NCBI GenBank assembly: GCA_963969395.1 | Contig: OZ017804.1 | Location: 5,704,001-5,768,000, forward strand | Source: Pseudoscleropodium purum | Lineage: Eukaryota; Streptophyta; Bryopsida; Hypnales; Brachytheciaceae | Direction of reading: 5' to 3' | DNA length: 64,000 nt | Shown here: positions 1 through 13,985 of the stretch, piece by piece | Layout of the letters: every line of letters starts with the position of its first letter | How positions within the stretch are numbered: position 1 is the first letter of the stretch | Program-made: the position numbers and the translations under genes | The notes under the pieces: generated by a model | Told to the model about the DNA's origin: nothing | The model's database searches: none | What the model saw: only the letters and a program-made list of their open reading frames with translations

Positions 1-3000
1 ATCAAAGTTGGCAACATATTCATTTTCAAATTGTTAAGATGGTCACACTTTGAAGTGGTCATTGGTAGGTCACCTGCCAAGGTTCACTTAGATGACAACA
101 ACAATGCAAACCAAAACCAAGACAATGTACATGAAGATAACACACACCAAGCATCACTTTGCACCTCTTCTTCCAATAACTTACCATTGTTGCCTAAGTT
201 TATGATAACCATCAATTGTCCATCTCAACCAAAACACCTAAAGTAGAGAATCATTTTTACTTGAAAAAAGACTCAAGCTTGGTAAGTCACTTTTTACTTT
301 TGTATATCTTAATGAATCTTCATCTATGACGGTGTCTATTATTATGTACTTCTTGATGCTATTTTTGTCCTAATTCTAAATCACATTGTTTCTCTTGGTG
401 ACAAGTTTTTCTTTCACGCTTTTGGGAGCTATTTGGATGTTTACAACAAAATGTTCAAAACTTCTACATTGCCAATAGTGGCACAAGGTATTCTAGGTGT
501 TATTAAGAATAGATTTAGTATTTGATAATGAAATAATTAAGGTTAACTATGGCTAGACAATCAAAGGAGTTATGGAATATAGGATTACTTTAAGAAATGT
601 ATTACATGCACTACGAATTTACTAATATATGACTATTTCATTCACCAATTGGATGATCTACTAGTGTAAATTTGTAAGCTTTTTGATGCTCATTGCTCAC
701 TTCATAATAGACAAATTATCACTTGAGATTTTGAAGAGTTTTTTTATAGGATCAATTGGATATTATAGGATCTAAGACCATTGGATCTTAATTATGTAGG
801 AGTTTTCTATAAAATAGAGAGCTGCATCTTCAACATGAACATTACAATAGACACCTACACTCTTATTTTGAGCCAAGTAATGGCAAATAAAACCTCGGGG
901 AGTGTAGTCATTGAACAGAGTAGCAATATATGAGCAAACAAGTGATTTCTAATAAACTATAATTTCAACTTAAAATTTTGACCTTTGTTTAATAATGACT
1001 ATAGGTTTCTATTGCCAAAATTTCCAACTCAAATAAAATATGAAATGATTTCTAGAAGAAGTTGAAAATGAATTAAAATGGCATGTTTTTCAACTCAAAT
1101 AATTATAGAGAACACATTTAGATGACCATTGAATCAATATTCAACTCAAAATGATCTTTAAATAGAGAGTTATTTTTAGGAATTTTTGTTCATTTTCTAG
1201 ACAATTTTTTTATATGTAATATAGGGGTGTAAAAATTATTTTTCAATTCCACAGTGTATCTTTTTACTTCAAAAATTTGTAACTAATTATTGTTAACAAA
1301 TAAAAATATCAATAATTCAAAACATAAACTTTCAAAGTAGGAAAATCTATTCACATTTTTTAAAATTTTTAAAATTTAAAATTCAAAAAGTATATAGGGG
1401 GTCCAAAGTTTTATTCGCTCATGGTTTCTAATAGACACTCTAAGTGACCCCCCCAAGAATAAAACTCAAATAATTTTAATTCATTTAGTTATTAGAGTTT
1501 TTCAATCGCAAAAATATATAAGATTAGATGAAATATGAATGTATGTATGGTCAAAATTTTGACCACTCATATTCAAGAACTACCATTTTTCATAGCAAAA
1601 TAGAGTTCTCATTGCTCTCAAAAGCTTTGTTGGCACGGTTATTAGTTACTTGCCTTGATAGATTACAGTATGGAAAAAATTATTGTGCAAACTAACTATC
1701 TACTATGATGATGCGACCATCCTGCCCTAGCTCTTCCCCCCCAAAAATACAAGAGCCGTTGAGGGTTGTTGCATTTTCCAGAGTATTCAAGATTTTTTTG
1801 AAAATACCATAAAATTAGAAAAAAAAAAAATTTTAAATATGTTTAATATTCACACCTTTAAAGAAAAGTTACCCTATGAAAGAAAAGCATAGGAATTTTT
1901 TTTTAATAGGAGAACTAGAAAAATGTAAAATCTCATGAAAATAGGTAATTTGTCCTTTAAATTTGTAAAAAATAAGGAAATTTTTTTTCCAAGAAACTAA
2001 AAATTGTGCATTTCGAAAGACTTTATAGTAAAGAGATTTTATCAAAAGAATCATCTTAAAACCATTCTCAATATTCAAAATTGTGCGTGCAATGGAACCC
2101 TATTTGCATGAATGTAGAAGACATAAAATAATACTTTTTGGTGGACATATACCTCTATAGTATAGAAATAGCCCACAAAAATTTCAACTCTAGATAATCA
2201 ATTTTGGGTAGTCTCCAATACTAAAAAAAACCCTAAACTGCAAAGTGTGACAAATTAGCTAAATTGAAAAATAAATGTCCAATACTAATCTTCAAGAAAT
2301 TTTTTTAAGTACATCAACTTCAATCTGCAAAAGTTATGCCTCATGACAATTCCAACACTTGAAATGTGACAAAAAAAAAAGGACTAGTCTTTCTTGCATT
2401 CACTCTTGATTGCAATTTGGAAAAAAAATCCTCCTACCTCCTTGCTATTTAATTAAAGTCAATTGTCGGATCTAATCAACTGTAAATTTCAATAGTCTAA
2501 ACTGAATATAAAATATAGGTACAAATTACAATATAAAAATATGGGCACATAATATAGTATATTATGTAATACTAAATACAATATTAAATACAATATTAAA
2601 TACAATACTAAATACAATATTGAATATGATATTAATATATGGATATGGATACAAAATTGGACTAAAATGTCCCATATCAAATGCATTGGGGAATTAAGTT
2701 TTAAAAAGATAGGTATGTGGTGTATGTAGAGTAGTTGTTCCAAATATTATAATGAAATTTAATTTAAAAGTTAAGTGATGTCAATTAATTGATAATGGAT
2801 TAATTGTAAATCTCTCACTATCCACTTAGAAGACTAGCTCACCTTTATTCATTGATTACTCGATTGACATCAAGTTCTTACAACATCATATAGAACACCA
2901 TGTAAAAGTTAGCAAATACCTTGGGTAGTTATTGTTCATGAAATCCATTGGTATTCTTATTAGTTCTAATAAACTCATTTCTATTGATGATCACTAAACT

Positions 3001-6000
3001 TTTAGCAATTTGAAACCTATTTGAAGTGCATCTTTAAGTTAGAAAACTACAAGTTTTGTAAATATTTAATTAAATCTAGATAGTTTTTTTGGCAATAATT
3101 TTTTAACAATTGATCTTGAAGCATATAAAAGAAGTAGTATAATGTCTTTCAAAAAATAAAGTAGATGTAATACATATGTTAAAATTTAGACTTCTTACAA
3201 GCATAATTGGAAATGGAAAGTAAAAATGAAAGACCTCAAAATAAAAATAATATTCATGATTGGATACAAAAATTCCAATTTATGTTTATTTGAAAAAAAA
3301 TTATAGACATTCTTTGTAATTAAAAATGTATTGGTTGGAAGCTAATACTTGTTTATTTTTTTTATTTTTTTATAATTCTTTTTTATTCTAAATTATGATT
3401 TTAATCCATCTTAATTATATTTATATCATATTTTCATCATTTACCTACAAGTTTAATGTTAGTTATGGACTAGACAATAATTCCTAATTAGTTAAATTGG
3501 ACCATCGGGGTTCAAAATAAAATTCTAAATTCAAATTTGATACAATGTATTGTACATTTTGAGAATATTTTTATATTTATTTATAAAATAGCATTTAAAA
3601 ATGAATGCATTTGGATTTTTAAGTGTTTGGGGTCCATATTCTAATCCTCTTCAAAATATTTGTACTTTCAAAAAGTTATTAGAGTTTTCTATTATGTATT
3701 TAGGATCTTTTAAAACTACAACATTTGCCATCTAGGCTATTATCCTACCTCATTCGTTGACTTCTCTAATAGCACCTTAACCTCTCTATTAGCACTCCAC
3801 TTAGTTGGCCCATAGCTTTTAGTCCAAATGCTTGATTAGAAAAAAGTCAATTATAGTCTAACAAAGTTTATTCAAGCTTGCATGTTGCATCAAAATTTCA
3901 TTAAAAAATTGATTCAAATTTAACTTTGTTGGTATCTAGCTAAATCTCATTTGTCCTTTCAAGGACATTTGATCTTTTAGGGATAATCATTTCTTTCAAG
4001 TTCCACGCATTTACATGTAGTCCTTCAAATTTGATATTCTATACCTCCATAATTTACAAATAATAAGCATGTATAGTCAATAAACATTTAGGTTGTTATT
4101 ATCTAACTTTGAGAGATGAATGACAAATTCAAGTTTAGGAAAAGTATTTATTTTTGTAAACAACTTCGTGATGAGCAAATTATTTTCTTTCAATCTATTT
4201 CAATATATCTCAAGAATAAATGATATTTCCAACAATCAAGGTTCACATATTCATGTTTAGAAAAATATTAATAGGTGTATTAAAAAGAACTAAATTATTT
4301 TTTTGTTTTTGGTTGCTTAGAAACCAATCCTACACCAACCTTGCACTCCATTTCCAAAGCACCTTGCAACAACCTCCACATTGTGACTTCCTCACAATTC
4401 AACCTACATTTTGCACAACTTGCCAAATACTTTCAATATATGTTACTACAATTAGATTTGTAATGTATAGAGATTTTTGAGCAAGGACCTCATTGAAACC
4501 TACAAAAATGGGTTGGAAGATGCCACTTTACAATGGAAGATAGCTTTGTCTTTGTGGAATTTCATTGAATAGCCAAAAACATCTTGCTTATTCAAGTTGT
4601 ATAGTTCTTGGTTGATTGAAGGTCGAGGTTCATTTTTCAAGTGATTTAAGAAGATGAATTTAATTAGGAATTCTGCATTATTCAATGTAATTGTCAATCT
4701 TGAATGTATTTTCTTAGAAATTTAAACAACTTGGTTCAAAGTTTCCATGAATGTGTTTTCATGTTCTTTCATTGTTTAGAAAATCTCGATCATTCTAATT
4801 CATGTTTTTTTTTTTTCCTATTTGAGTCTTGGTAGTTTCACCCATACAATAAGAGCATATATTTGTGGTTTAAAAATGACCAATTAGATTGTTTTTAATA
4901 TAATTCAAATAGGTCCAGTTTTTTTAATCTCTAAAACTATTGAAGAATATTGCATGTGTTTGGTGTTAAAATAAAACATTTGAATCAAAATAGTTTCTCC
5001 ATGAACTATTCAAAACTCCTAAAACAAACATGAGATATGGTTTGGTCCTCTTGTCTATATAGAGTTAATTCCCTATACATCTACAACAATGTTATAAGTT
5101 CAACAATTAAAAATACTTGATTCACTAAAATTAAATTGATAAAATAATATTTCTTGTGCATGTAGCAATAGTTGAAGTAGAATTTCTAACCACACCCTTG
5201 TTGCTCAAAAGAGCACAAGTTTGTGTATCTACATTTCACACATAAGAAGATCTCAACAAAGTAGTGAATGTGACAATTTATTTACCTCCTTTAGAGTTTC
5301 CATTAACAAAGATGATTTTTTTTGCTAATTCTAACATCAACAACCTTGTCCACAAGGTCATTTTTGAGGTAACTGAGATGTGCAACATCAAGTACTTTTC
5401 TACCAAAATTACTAAAAGAAATTAGAATAGATAGCATAAAACTTGCAAGTCTTAGCAATTCCTATCTGAGTATCAACCATAAAATGTTCATTCTTATGCC
5501 TTTTATGCAACCTTAAATGTTAGAACACTCTTTCTCTTTGAATCTTGTGTTAGTACTTTGTGCAAATTTTGGATTTTGAATAACTTTTGGTATTTTGTAC
5601 TAAATATAAGTTGTTTTTTATGTAATTCATTTGTAAAAAGTAAAATGGTTTCTTATTTCTCATATTAGTCTAAATGGCTTATCAAGGTTATAGAATTTAA
5701 TCCCTCAAGGACTTAGGCCATTTTTTTGGCAAAAAACAGTCAAAACTACCATTTTTGTTGTGTTTATCCAAGGAAAAAATGAAAAAAGAAAAAAAAGAAA
5801 TAATATATATAATCCAACCATAGTATTTTGTAATTTACTCGTCTAAAATCATGTTATAAAATTTTCATGAAGTTTGACAATACAAATTGAATTAAAGTTG
5901 TTAGCATTCAAAGTTGGAAGAAGTTTTTGAACATTGGCTTGCAATTTTAGATGAATTTGACCACCATTTGTAGAATTTTTTTCATCATGGATTTTAGATT

Positions 6001-7509
6001 TTTTTTAAATTATTGAAGAATTGAGTTGAAAGTCTAGGAAAAAATTTCATAAAAACCTGCTTGATTTTCATTCTTTAACAAATTGTTAAGTAGAAGTAGG
6101 GCCAAGCTTAAAAGAGAAACTAAATCATTGATAGCTCTAATATAGGATTGAAACACAATAAATCCAATGGTGAGATTGTTCTAGCAAGAAAATTATACTT
6201 GCCAAATAGTGTTTTTTTAAATTGTGAAAATTGCATTAAAAAATGAATCTTGTAAATTGTTTTTTCAAAAAGATGCTTAAATTGCCCCCAAAATAAAATT
6301 GTTCCTAACTTTTACATTACTAATCCAAATGGAATGAATCAAAGCGTCACATGTAGACAAAAATATGATCTATAAGAAGAAAAATTTAGTATTTAATTTC
6401 AAATTATTGGAGATTTTTTTTTCTACTTGGCAACAAGAAAATTATGTTTAGGATGGCATAAATTTTGTTCCCAAGTATCAATTGAAATAAGAAAAAATTA
6501 CATTTTCATGAAGCTATGAAGTTTTTCTATCTTATGAAAAAGTTTCAAAAAGTTTCACTAAAAATTGAGGTTATAGAAACTTGCCCAAAATCCATTTTGT
6601 CCCCTATGGGTATACTAGTCCTTTAGAGGCTAAATGGTTTTTTACCTCTCTTATCTTGCCATATGGATTACAAAGTTCTCATAAATCCCACAAAAATGAA
6701 TTAATTGACTTTAGATGCTACATTTGATATACTCATCCATTTTATTATATTTAGTTATTTGTTAGTCTAGACTAAGGGCTCCCTCAATATGTAATTTGAA
6801 GAGTGCAAATAATATCAAATTCCAATAATTGTCTTTTGTGAGCGCTTTAATATCTATCTTTGGCATTAAATAAGCACAATTAGATTTTTGGATTTGATTT
6901 GCAAAATAACCTATATAGGTACTTAAGCGTGGGCCATTGTACCTTTTAATCAATAGATTTTTGTATATTCCTAATTGATGTACACTAGCCCTTTTTTTTT
7001 CGTTTTTTGATGAAAGCCAGATTGGCTACAGATGTAACCATGTTGGAGCCTACCTGGTGAGGCTTCCAAATCCAGTTAAGCAACCAAGTGGTGACAGTCA
7101 CAGCAATACAGGATACATCTAGCTCCAATTTTTATAATTTCGTGTTTAGATCTGGCTCCCGAGTTTTTTTATTTTAAGTGCTTCAAAGGCAAATTCTTGT
7201 ACAGATATAAACATCTTTTGGCACTAAGAATAATTGTTGTCATGCCAAAATGGCAAAGGTGCCAAATCATTTGGTCCAATCTGGCACACAAGTAAAAAGG
7301 AATGCATAAAAAAGCACAAGGTAAAAATATAAGTATATATTAATATATAGTTTCTCTTAGTAGAAGCAATAGGACATGCAAAGGTCCATCTACTCAAGAT
7401 GCAAGGGTAAGTCCTAGAACAAGCTTGGATCTAGAACTACTAACTTGTAGAAAAAGCCCACAACCCATAACAATAATCTGCTCCAGCAATCCATTGGTCA
7501 TAGGCATCA
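1..7509. other. AT-rich intergenic region, no gene recognised
   Basis: About 7.5 kb of AT-rich DNA without a supportable gene. The first 250 bases hold an open + frame rich in Asn, Gln and His, but no family motif was found and the following sequence is full of stops. A 12-bp minisatellite (2571-2630) is listed separately. A segment at about 6005-6050 matches, in reverse, the arm of a hairpin found at 51.4 kb. Nothing else organised was seen. Confidence 0.6.
2571..2630. repeat. 12-bp minisatellite, five units
   Basis: Five contiguous 12-bp units of the form ACTAAATACAAT / ATTAAATACAAT, the last one diverged. The repeat accounts for the Leu/Tyr-periodic antisense open frame across it (2489-2743), which is not a gene. 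Confidence 0.85.
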
Positions 7510-10500
7510 TTATAGGGGAAAAGTCTCTAAATTGAAGATTTTATGGGAATACATGCCCACCACACATTCTAAATGAGTGTCCAAGGCATTACGGAGCTTA
7601 TTCTTCAAGAAGGCTAGAAAGCTAAAACATCTCTCATCTTCTACAGATCCCAACACTTGCACAATAGCAACTTCTGCCAATTTGTAGAATTCAAGAAATG
7701 CTTTTATCCTTAGAACTGTGCATGAGTCTAGGAATTGCCAAAGACGGGTGAGTGGGTTCAAGTCAAAGGGTGGCTCCATGTGCCATTTGGCATTGTTTAA
7801 CATTGCCAATTTGAATAAACCTTGTTGGACCTCCAAGCTGTGCCTATCCAAAACAGATGGAATCAAGTTCTTGACTTTATCAAATTCTACCAACTTCGGT
7901 TCATGATAAAATGACATCAAAATGTTTAGGTGCTTGGGGAAGGTCTCCTTAGCATCACTCTGTAGCTAATATTGTGGGTAAACTATCCCTAGAGCATCCA
8001 TGACATGGTGAGAGGGGAAGCAAGCTTCAAGCTCTCTCAATAGCTGCTTGGCTACACCTACCAATGCAATATACGAAATCATCAACATTCTACTATAAAG
8101 AGGCTGAACATAATGAATTAATGAGTGAACTTATGTACTATTGAGAAACAACACTATTCAAATTCAACATTGTTGAGTCACTTAACTAAGAAATTCTTAG
8201 CACAATTGAAGCTACTTTCATAATAATCTTTGCCTTCAACCACATAAACATTCACAATATTACTAACATGATAAGAGAAAGATACAAAGACTCATGGCAC
8301 AAGATAGAATATTATACTTACCTATGACTTCCGTCTTCACAGTACCTACCAAAGATGACATCACCTCTCGGTCCACTGGTGCATCATCATGCTCTGCCCA
8401 AATTTTTTGCCCATTGGCCACATAGACAAGTTGTGTTGATTCATCATTCAAGTTGGACACCTTTCATGTAAATATGTGCATGTAAACAATCAAGGATGTT
8501 TTTAAGAGACCAGAACTCATCACCTACATAAGCTGTGCTCTTGTCCATATACAAAGTATATAGTTGTCCCTCTACTATTTTTAAGGTAGCAACAAAGTCA
8601 CATACAAACACATCCCGTTTTTGAGCAAAGGTGACAAGTATGTCTAGTGTCTCCAATAATGGCTACAAAGCTATCATTCTTAGAAGTAAATATGGATCAA
8701 TGAACAAGCATAGGCATTTTTGTTCACTATTACAAGAACAAATATTATGTCAATAATAAAACAAACAACTGCAACAACTAGCAATAGATGAAGTCGAGCA
8801 ATGCATATTCATAAGTTGTTCTAGAGATAACAACAAAGAGACATAGCTTCCATTGGAAACCTAGAGATTGAAAAACGATATCAAACAACAGTAAAGTACC
8901 TCAATTGCTTCATTTTTGCTAGAATTGACCTTCATTTTTGCCAGCAGGGTGCAGTAGTCGGCCAACAGCTTGCGCAAGGGCTCCAAGAGTAACACCCATC
9001 TCGTGGTTACTTGAAGAAGTGGTTTCAGCCTTTTAGTCTCCATCACTTCTGCTAGCTTCTGGTATTCACATAAGCACTTTGGACTCTTGCTGAAATAAGC
9101 ATGAGTCTTTTGGATGATTTGCTCCACTATACTAAAAATTGGTAATGCAGTCAATGATTTGGCTACAAGGTTGCAGCGATGTGCCATGTAGTGAATCCCT
9201 ACACAAAAAGGAGAAACTTTGGTCTGTAGCTGCATTGTATCACCAGTTTGAGCACCTTAAAATGTACTAACTCCATTGGTACCAAAATAGATCAACCTCC
9301 TAGAGATCTGTTCAAATGTCAAATCCCCTCCACTTGCCAAGGCCTTCACAATCATTACAATAAGAATGTCTGCAACAAAACTGTCAACCAGACACTGTAG
9401 AGAAATGAGATGAGGAACCCTAACATAATTCTCAACAATGTATGCATGAATACAAATCCAATTGCCGTTGTCCACAGACGTCACTTCATCACAGGTCAGA
9501 GCAACAAACTAAACAAAGGATATCTTTTTTTTATGGACTCCTTCACTTGCAAGTACATGAAATCGGCTATCTTCTAAGCAGAGCTGTTTGTCCAATGCAT
9601 GCAGGGAAGATTTGGAACATTGAGAAAGGCGTACAACCCCTCTTTTTCTTCATATTCCAACACTGGTCGGCCAGAGGAAAGAATTTGGAAAATAGTACTC
9701 AACTGCACAACTTTCTTGGACTTAGAAGTCGAAGTGCTCACATTGACTTGTTGTAGAACAGAGGCAAGTTGTCAGCACCAAAATGGTGTAGATTGATTTG
9801 ATGACAACAGGTTCTTGAAATATACCACTCCCTAGCCTTCACCTTGAACTTCGGCATGTCAAAGGCAGCCTTCCTTCTACCTTCGTGCTTTGTAAGTGTG
9901 TCCCACTTTGGGCCTAAAATTTTTGGCTTTTTTTCGAATGTGGAGCACACCTTGCATTTAACAAGGTGCGCTTGACCATCATTTCCCCATACTGGCTCTG
10001 CCCATAGCAATTTTGCTACCCACTCATTCTGGAAATGCCTAGTGCGGTCATAATTGACTTTGGGTTTCTTGGGAGGAGGTACTTCTTGAAAGTCATTGTC
10101 AGTTTCCATTTCATCTTCTCCATCAGAAATCTTGACCAAATCAGTCCTTAATTGTTGGCGTGCTTGGATATTGATTTGTACAGACTAAAAATCTACAAAA
10201 CTAGTGCTTCTTCTTTGTAATTCAAGAGGCCCTAAGGAATCCACTGTCACTGTATCTACAGACACAATACTGAAGCTCATCTCCTTACTAGCTATTTCAA
10301 AGCCATTGGAAGTTGGGGTAGATAGAGACTGCGGATTATTTGTGTTTCGGGAACTATTGAAGAACCTGGAAATCGACACAACCTCCCTTGCACACCATCA
10401 AGCCTTGCAATCTTCTTCGCAAATAGATTTCCCCTTCATCTCACATTGACGTTGAGCAGCCTCTTTGTTTGCTTTCCACTATGCTGCACAACTAGCCCTT

Positions 10501-10619
10501 ACAGAAGTGGTTGCAATGAGATGATTGTGGAGCCGGGTGTTGGCTTCTTCCATGGCAGTTTCTTCTACAGCAAGGTTGTCCAAATCTTCCACTTGTAGAT
10601 TGCCAATTGTGTCTTCCAT
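7510..10619 (-). pseudogene. Decayed hAT-family transposase with BED-like zinc finger
   Basis: A broken hAT transposase read on the - strand. Its first ATG is at 10619 (MEDTIGNLQ...). The N-terminal region continues in one frame to 9738 but is interrupted by stops at 10479-10481, 10398-10400 and 10185-10187. It carries a BED-like finger (CKVC near 9950, then a Lys-His at about 9890; the second His/Cys ligand is not clear). The RNase-H-like core follows in other frames: a CDE-box-like stretch (CDEV then DNGNWICIHAYIV) near 9400-9490, a GVH/GIHYMAHRCNL motif near 9190, and FAQKRDVFVCDF near 8610. The C-terminal hAT dimerisation domain lies at 7510-7700 (VEDERCFSFLAFLKNKLRN, THLECVVGMYSHKIF). 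At least two frame changes plus internal stops mean that it encodes no functional protein. Terminal inverted repeats and an 8-bp target duplication were not found. The motif array immediately upstream may belong to the same element. Confidence 0.88.
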
Positions 10620-11723
10620 CACTATTGAAGACCAAAAATGCTACAACAGTACGCAATACACGAACTTAGGAACAAAACATGAACAAAAAACGAAGATGAG
10701 CAAGTCAGCACCTACTGCGTTGGAAAGAAAGCACCGTTGGCAAACAAAGCTCAAACCATGGCGTTCCTAAACAACAACTACAATACTCAAAACCACCAAT
10801 GGTGATTGTTGCTCAAACCATGGTGTACTACTGAAAATATAAAACCATAGACACAACTCAATGATCAAGTACAAGGCAAAAACAAGTATTTCAAATTTGA
10901 AGTCATAGTTGCTCTAGAGAGAAGCAAACACACCTCCAACTAGTACACCCACCATACCACCATATACTCCCACAACATCTACAAAACCCTAGGTGTAGGA
11001 AAACACCTATAGAGTGGATACAAATGCAAATCAACTCCATGGTGTTGAGGTGGCGGTGCACGGAATGACCGCGTCGATTGGTAGCAAATGTGGGATTTCA
11101 CAATGAGAATGCCAACTCAATTCTGGTTGTGGAACATTGAATGCTACACTACCACTATAGTACAATATAGCGCAAGGAGGAGTGGATCTCCAATAATGTG
11201 GAGCTTCAGAAAAATTGGCTATCAATTTTGGAGGCACAGAGTTTATTAGGTGAAGGATTGAGATCAGGCAACTAATTCCTAGCGACTAACATTTCAAATT
11301 AAGTTTGTGTAGGTGTTGAAATGGTGAGGAATGCATAGTTGTGTAAGGAAATTGTGGCAAAGCTAGAGTGTAGAAGGAAAGAGTTTGGTGCGGGAGATTC
11401 AAACATTGGTGCCACACTATCCTAATGTTTGGTGACAAGCAAACCCTACTGTAGTCTAGATTTTGTCTATTTCCCAAAACCCAGGACTAAGTATAGGGGT
11501 CCTAAAATCAAAGGGAATGGTCAAATAGTCTAATGTTTTGCAGCTAGAAGTCACTTGTAAGCGAAATTGTTATGGGATTTACTCAACAATTTTACTATCA
11601 AAATCAATTGTAAAACACTCTTATATCCCAAGGATGAATTTGGTAGCCTGTCCGTTAAATAATGCTATGGACGCATGAGTGCTGTCCCGGTCCTGCCTAG
11701 TGTTCTAGGGGTATTTTCAAGAC
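10620..11723. other. Region upstream of the hAT transposase, no gene seen
   Basis: Unannotated 1.1 kb between the transposase start and the motif array. Open frames here are short and match no family. It is slightly less AT-rich than the flanks and may be the 5' part of the transposon, but no boundary could be placed. Confidence 0.4.
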
Positions 11724-12615
11724 AATTTGGCAGGTTTATAAGAGCAATTTGTCATGCATGATCTAGACTTTTAAATGCAACAATTTACATATACACATTT
11801 ATAATATATATATATATATATATTCATTAATTACCGTGAAGCTTTTTACCAAGACAATTTGTCCAGTCACTACTTAGCTAGCCAAATTACTAAGTTAAAT
11901 GAGTATCACAAAGTCCCAGTCCTCTACAACAAATTGTCTCTATCTAATGCAATGGGAATGAGTGTGTGATGCAATACAATTTACAACATCAACAACAACA
12001 AGGTAATCTATCCAACACACCATCCATATAACCACAATATTTTGATAATCACAACTACTCTTGTACTTTGACCTAACTATCCACAAAAAACTATTTGACA
12101 CACAGTATACTCCATCCATTACTCAGTCAATTTGTTCCACCACATAGTTATTACTTCTACTAATTCCAGGCACAATACTCTTTTCAGTAATTAAATTGAT
12201 AAGAACAATTTGCCTATATACTGTCTGCAGTGAAATCAAAACACTACGGCAATTTGTCTTTAACACAGTCCTACTATGACTGTACTACATCAACAACATC
12301 ACCTGGCCCAAGACAAATTGTCATTTAGAGACCCGATTGTTATCCACTCTAACAACCAAGAGTTCAGACAATTTGCTTCTATTCTACCAATTGTATTATT
12401 ATTTCAGAAATTCAATCATAAAATAGATTAATTTAATTCTATTTTGGACAACTGGTCTATCCACCCATAACTTCGGATTCAATCACACATACACATATTC
12501 AGGACAATTTGACTTCATACATCACCAGCATAAAAATAAGTCAAATTGTCATACTTGGATCCGTTCTTCCAGCATCCCAATTCTTTAATCTCCCAATTTT
12601 ACACACATCAATTTC

Positions 12616-12618
<3 letters not shown>

Positions 12619-12695
<77 letters not shown>
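12619..12695. repeat. (TA)n microsatellite
   Basis: About 38 uninterrupted TA dinucleotides inside the motif array. They create false Tyr-Ile repeat ORFs in two frames (12509-12734). Confidence 0.97.
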
Positions 12696-12697
<2 letters not shown>

Positions 12698-13533
12698 TAC
12701 ACCGCTTGACAAATTCACTGTTGAAATTCTTTAGACAATTTGTCCCTAATTACTTTTAATTCTTTGAAACTGGTTCTAATTATTTATTATGATTACAGTT
12801 ATGACTTGTCAATTTGTCTTCTCACCTCCATATACTAAAACTCTGATACACTACTTTTCTACATAATTCATAAAACTGAAGTAGTCCAAATAATCACAAA
12901 GATTATAAATAAACTTAACAAGGCAATTGGTCAAAAGGACAAATTAAAATATATCAGGAACTTATCTGAAATTAGTTGACCTGCATCACTGGTTCCGGCA
13001 AATTGTCTTTACATGCACGACGACTCCACAACATCCGCATTATCAACTAATTGACAAATCGTCTGCTCCGTTTGATTCACGACAATTCCACAGACAAATT
13101 GTCTTCTAATCCCGATAAATTGTTATTCATTTACTCACAGTAATACACTGACAATTCGACTCACACATTCATGATACAACACTAAATCAGTCAAATTGTC
13201 TAAACATGAATCCACCATTACACAATTCCCACGAATTCATACAAACACAACTTAACAGTGCACACTTATTCACAGACAATTTGTCTCATAATTCCTTCAA
13301 ACAACCACAAATTCATCACAATAAATCTGCACACAACTTACACCAAGAAATCAAACACACATTGAAAACAAACACCACAATTCAAACCAGTCACAGAATC
13401 AGTTCAATATTTGGCAAATTGCTAAGTATTGCTGTCCACTCACTAGAGCAAAACATACAAATTGTCAATTTTATAATTTTACGCAACCAAAACAATTCCA
13501 CCAAACATACAATTCGTCACAAACAAATGAAGA

Positions 13534-13649
13534 GATCCAATCACTGGATACTCAAGACAATTTGTTAAATTGATTTACAATTCAGAGGATTCAATCACTG
13601 GATCTTGACTGTAATTTATAAATTGCCCGATTTAGTCCAATCACTGGAT
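13534..13649. repeat. Three spaced copies of a palindromic TCCAATCACTGGAT motif
   Basis: GATCCAATCACTGGAT (13534), GATTCAATCACTGGAT (13588) and GTCCAATCACTGGAT (13635), about 50 bp apart. Each has ATCCA/TGGAT-type arms around ATCAC. They sit among the GACAAATTGTC motifs and may be a second site type in the same array. Confidence 0.75.
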
Positions 13650-13985
13650 CTAAATTCAAAGCTTATAGACAAATTGTTTACAAGTAATATTATATTATTA
13701 TGAAGTTCCAAAGTACATGAAAAACGAGACAATTTACAAAAGCTATATGATAACCGAGAAAGTGAGAGAGACAAAATGACAAATTGCCTGGCTATATGCA
13801 AAACTAAAGACAACTATTCAAACCCGAAGTGTAGAGTCAACTTGTCTTTTACCATCTCAAAGCTTTTATGTTTCTTTCTTTCTACATTCTTCCTAATCTG
13901 GCAATTTGTCTATATTTCTACTCTATTGTGTGAATTCTTTGTCAATTTGTCTCTATTCACACTATTCACAGCAAATTGTCCAAAA

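Larger units (their letters stand above)
11724..13985. repeat. Irregular array of near-palindromic GACAAATTGTC motifs
   Basis: Roughly 35 copies of GACAAATTGTC, its reverse complement GACAATTTGTC, and one- or two-base variants occur in 2.3 kb, at irregular spacing of about 20-150 bp and in both orientations. Exact 11-mers lie at 11853, 12312, 12733, 13093 and 13275. The sequence between motifs is not repeated, so this is not a tandem satellite. It lies directly upstream of the decayed hAT transposase. Arrays of short motifs at transposon ends are known to bind transposase (for example the subterminal motifs of Ac and Spm). That this array plays such a role is an inference. Confidence 0.8.

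Noticed and set aside
1..900. Possible decayed Copia-type polyprotein (short stretches such as LRNVLHA near 590 recall the region around the protease/integrase)
   Set aside because: Only one short similarity, many stops, and no zinc knuckle, DSG protease or integrase motif.
6985..7140. Poly(T) followed by GC-balanced sequence, resembling the 3' tail of a SINE/LINE on the - strand
   Set aside because: No pol III boxes, no second copy in the window and no target duplication found.
12509..12734. Tyr-Ile repeat proteins in two + frames
   Set aside because: Translation of the (TA)n microsatellite.
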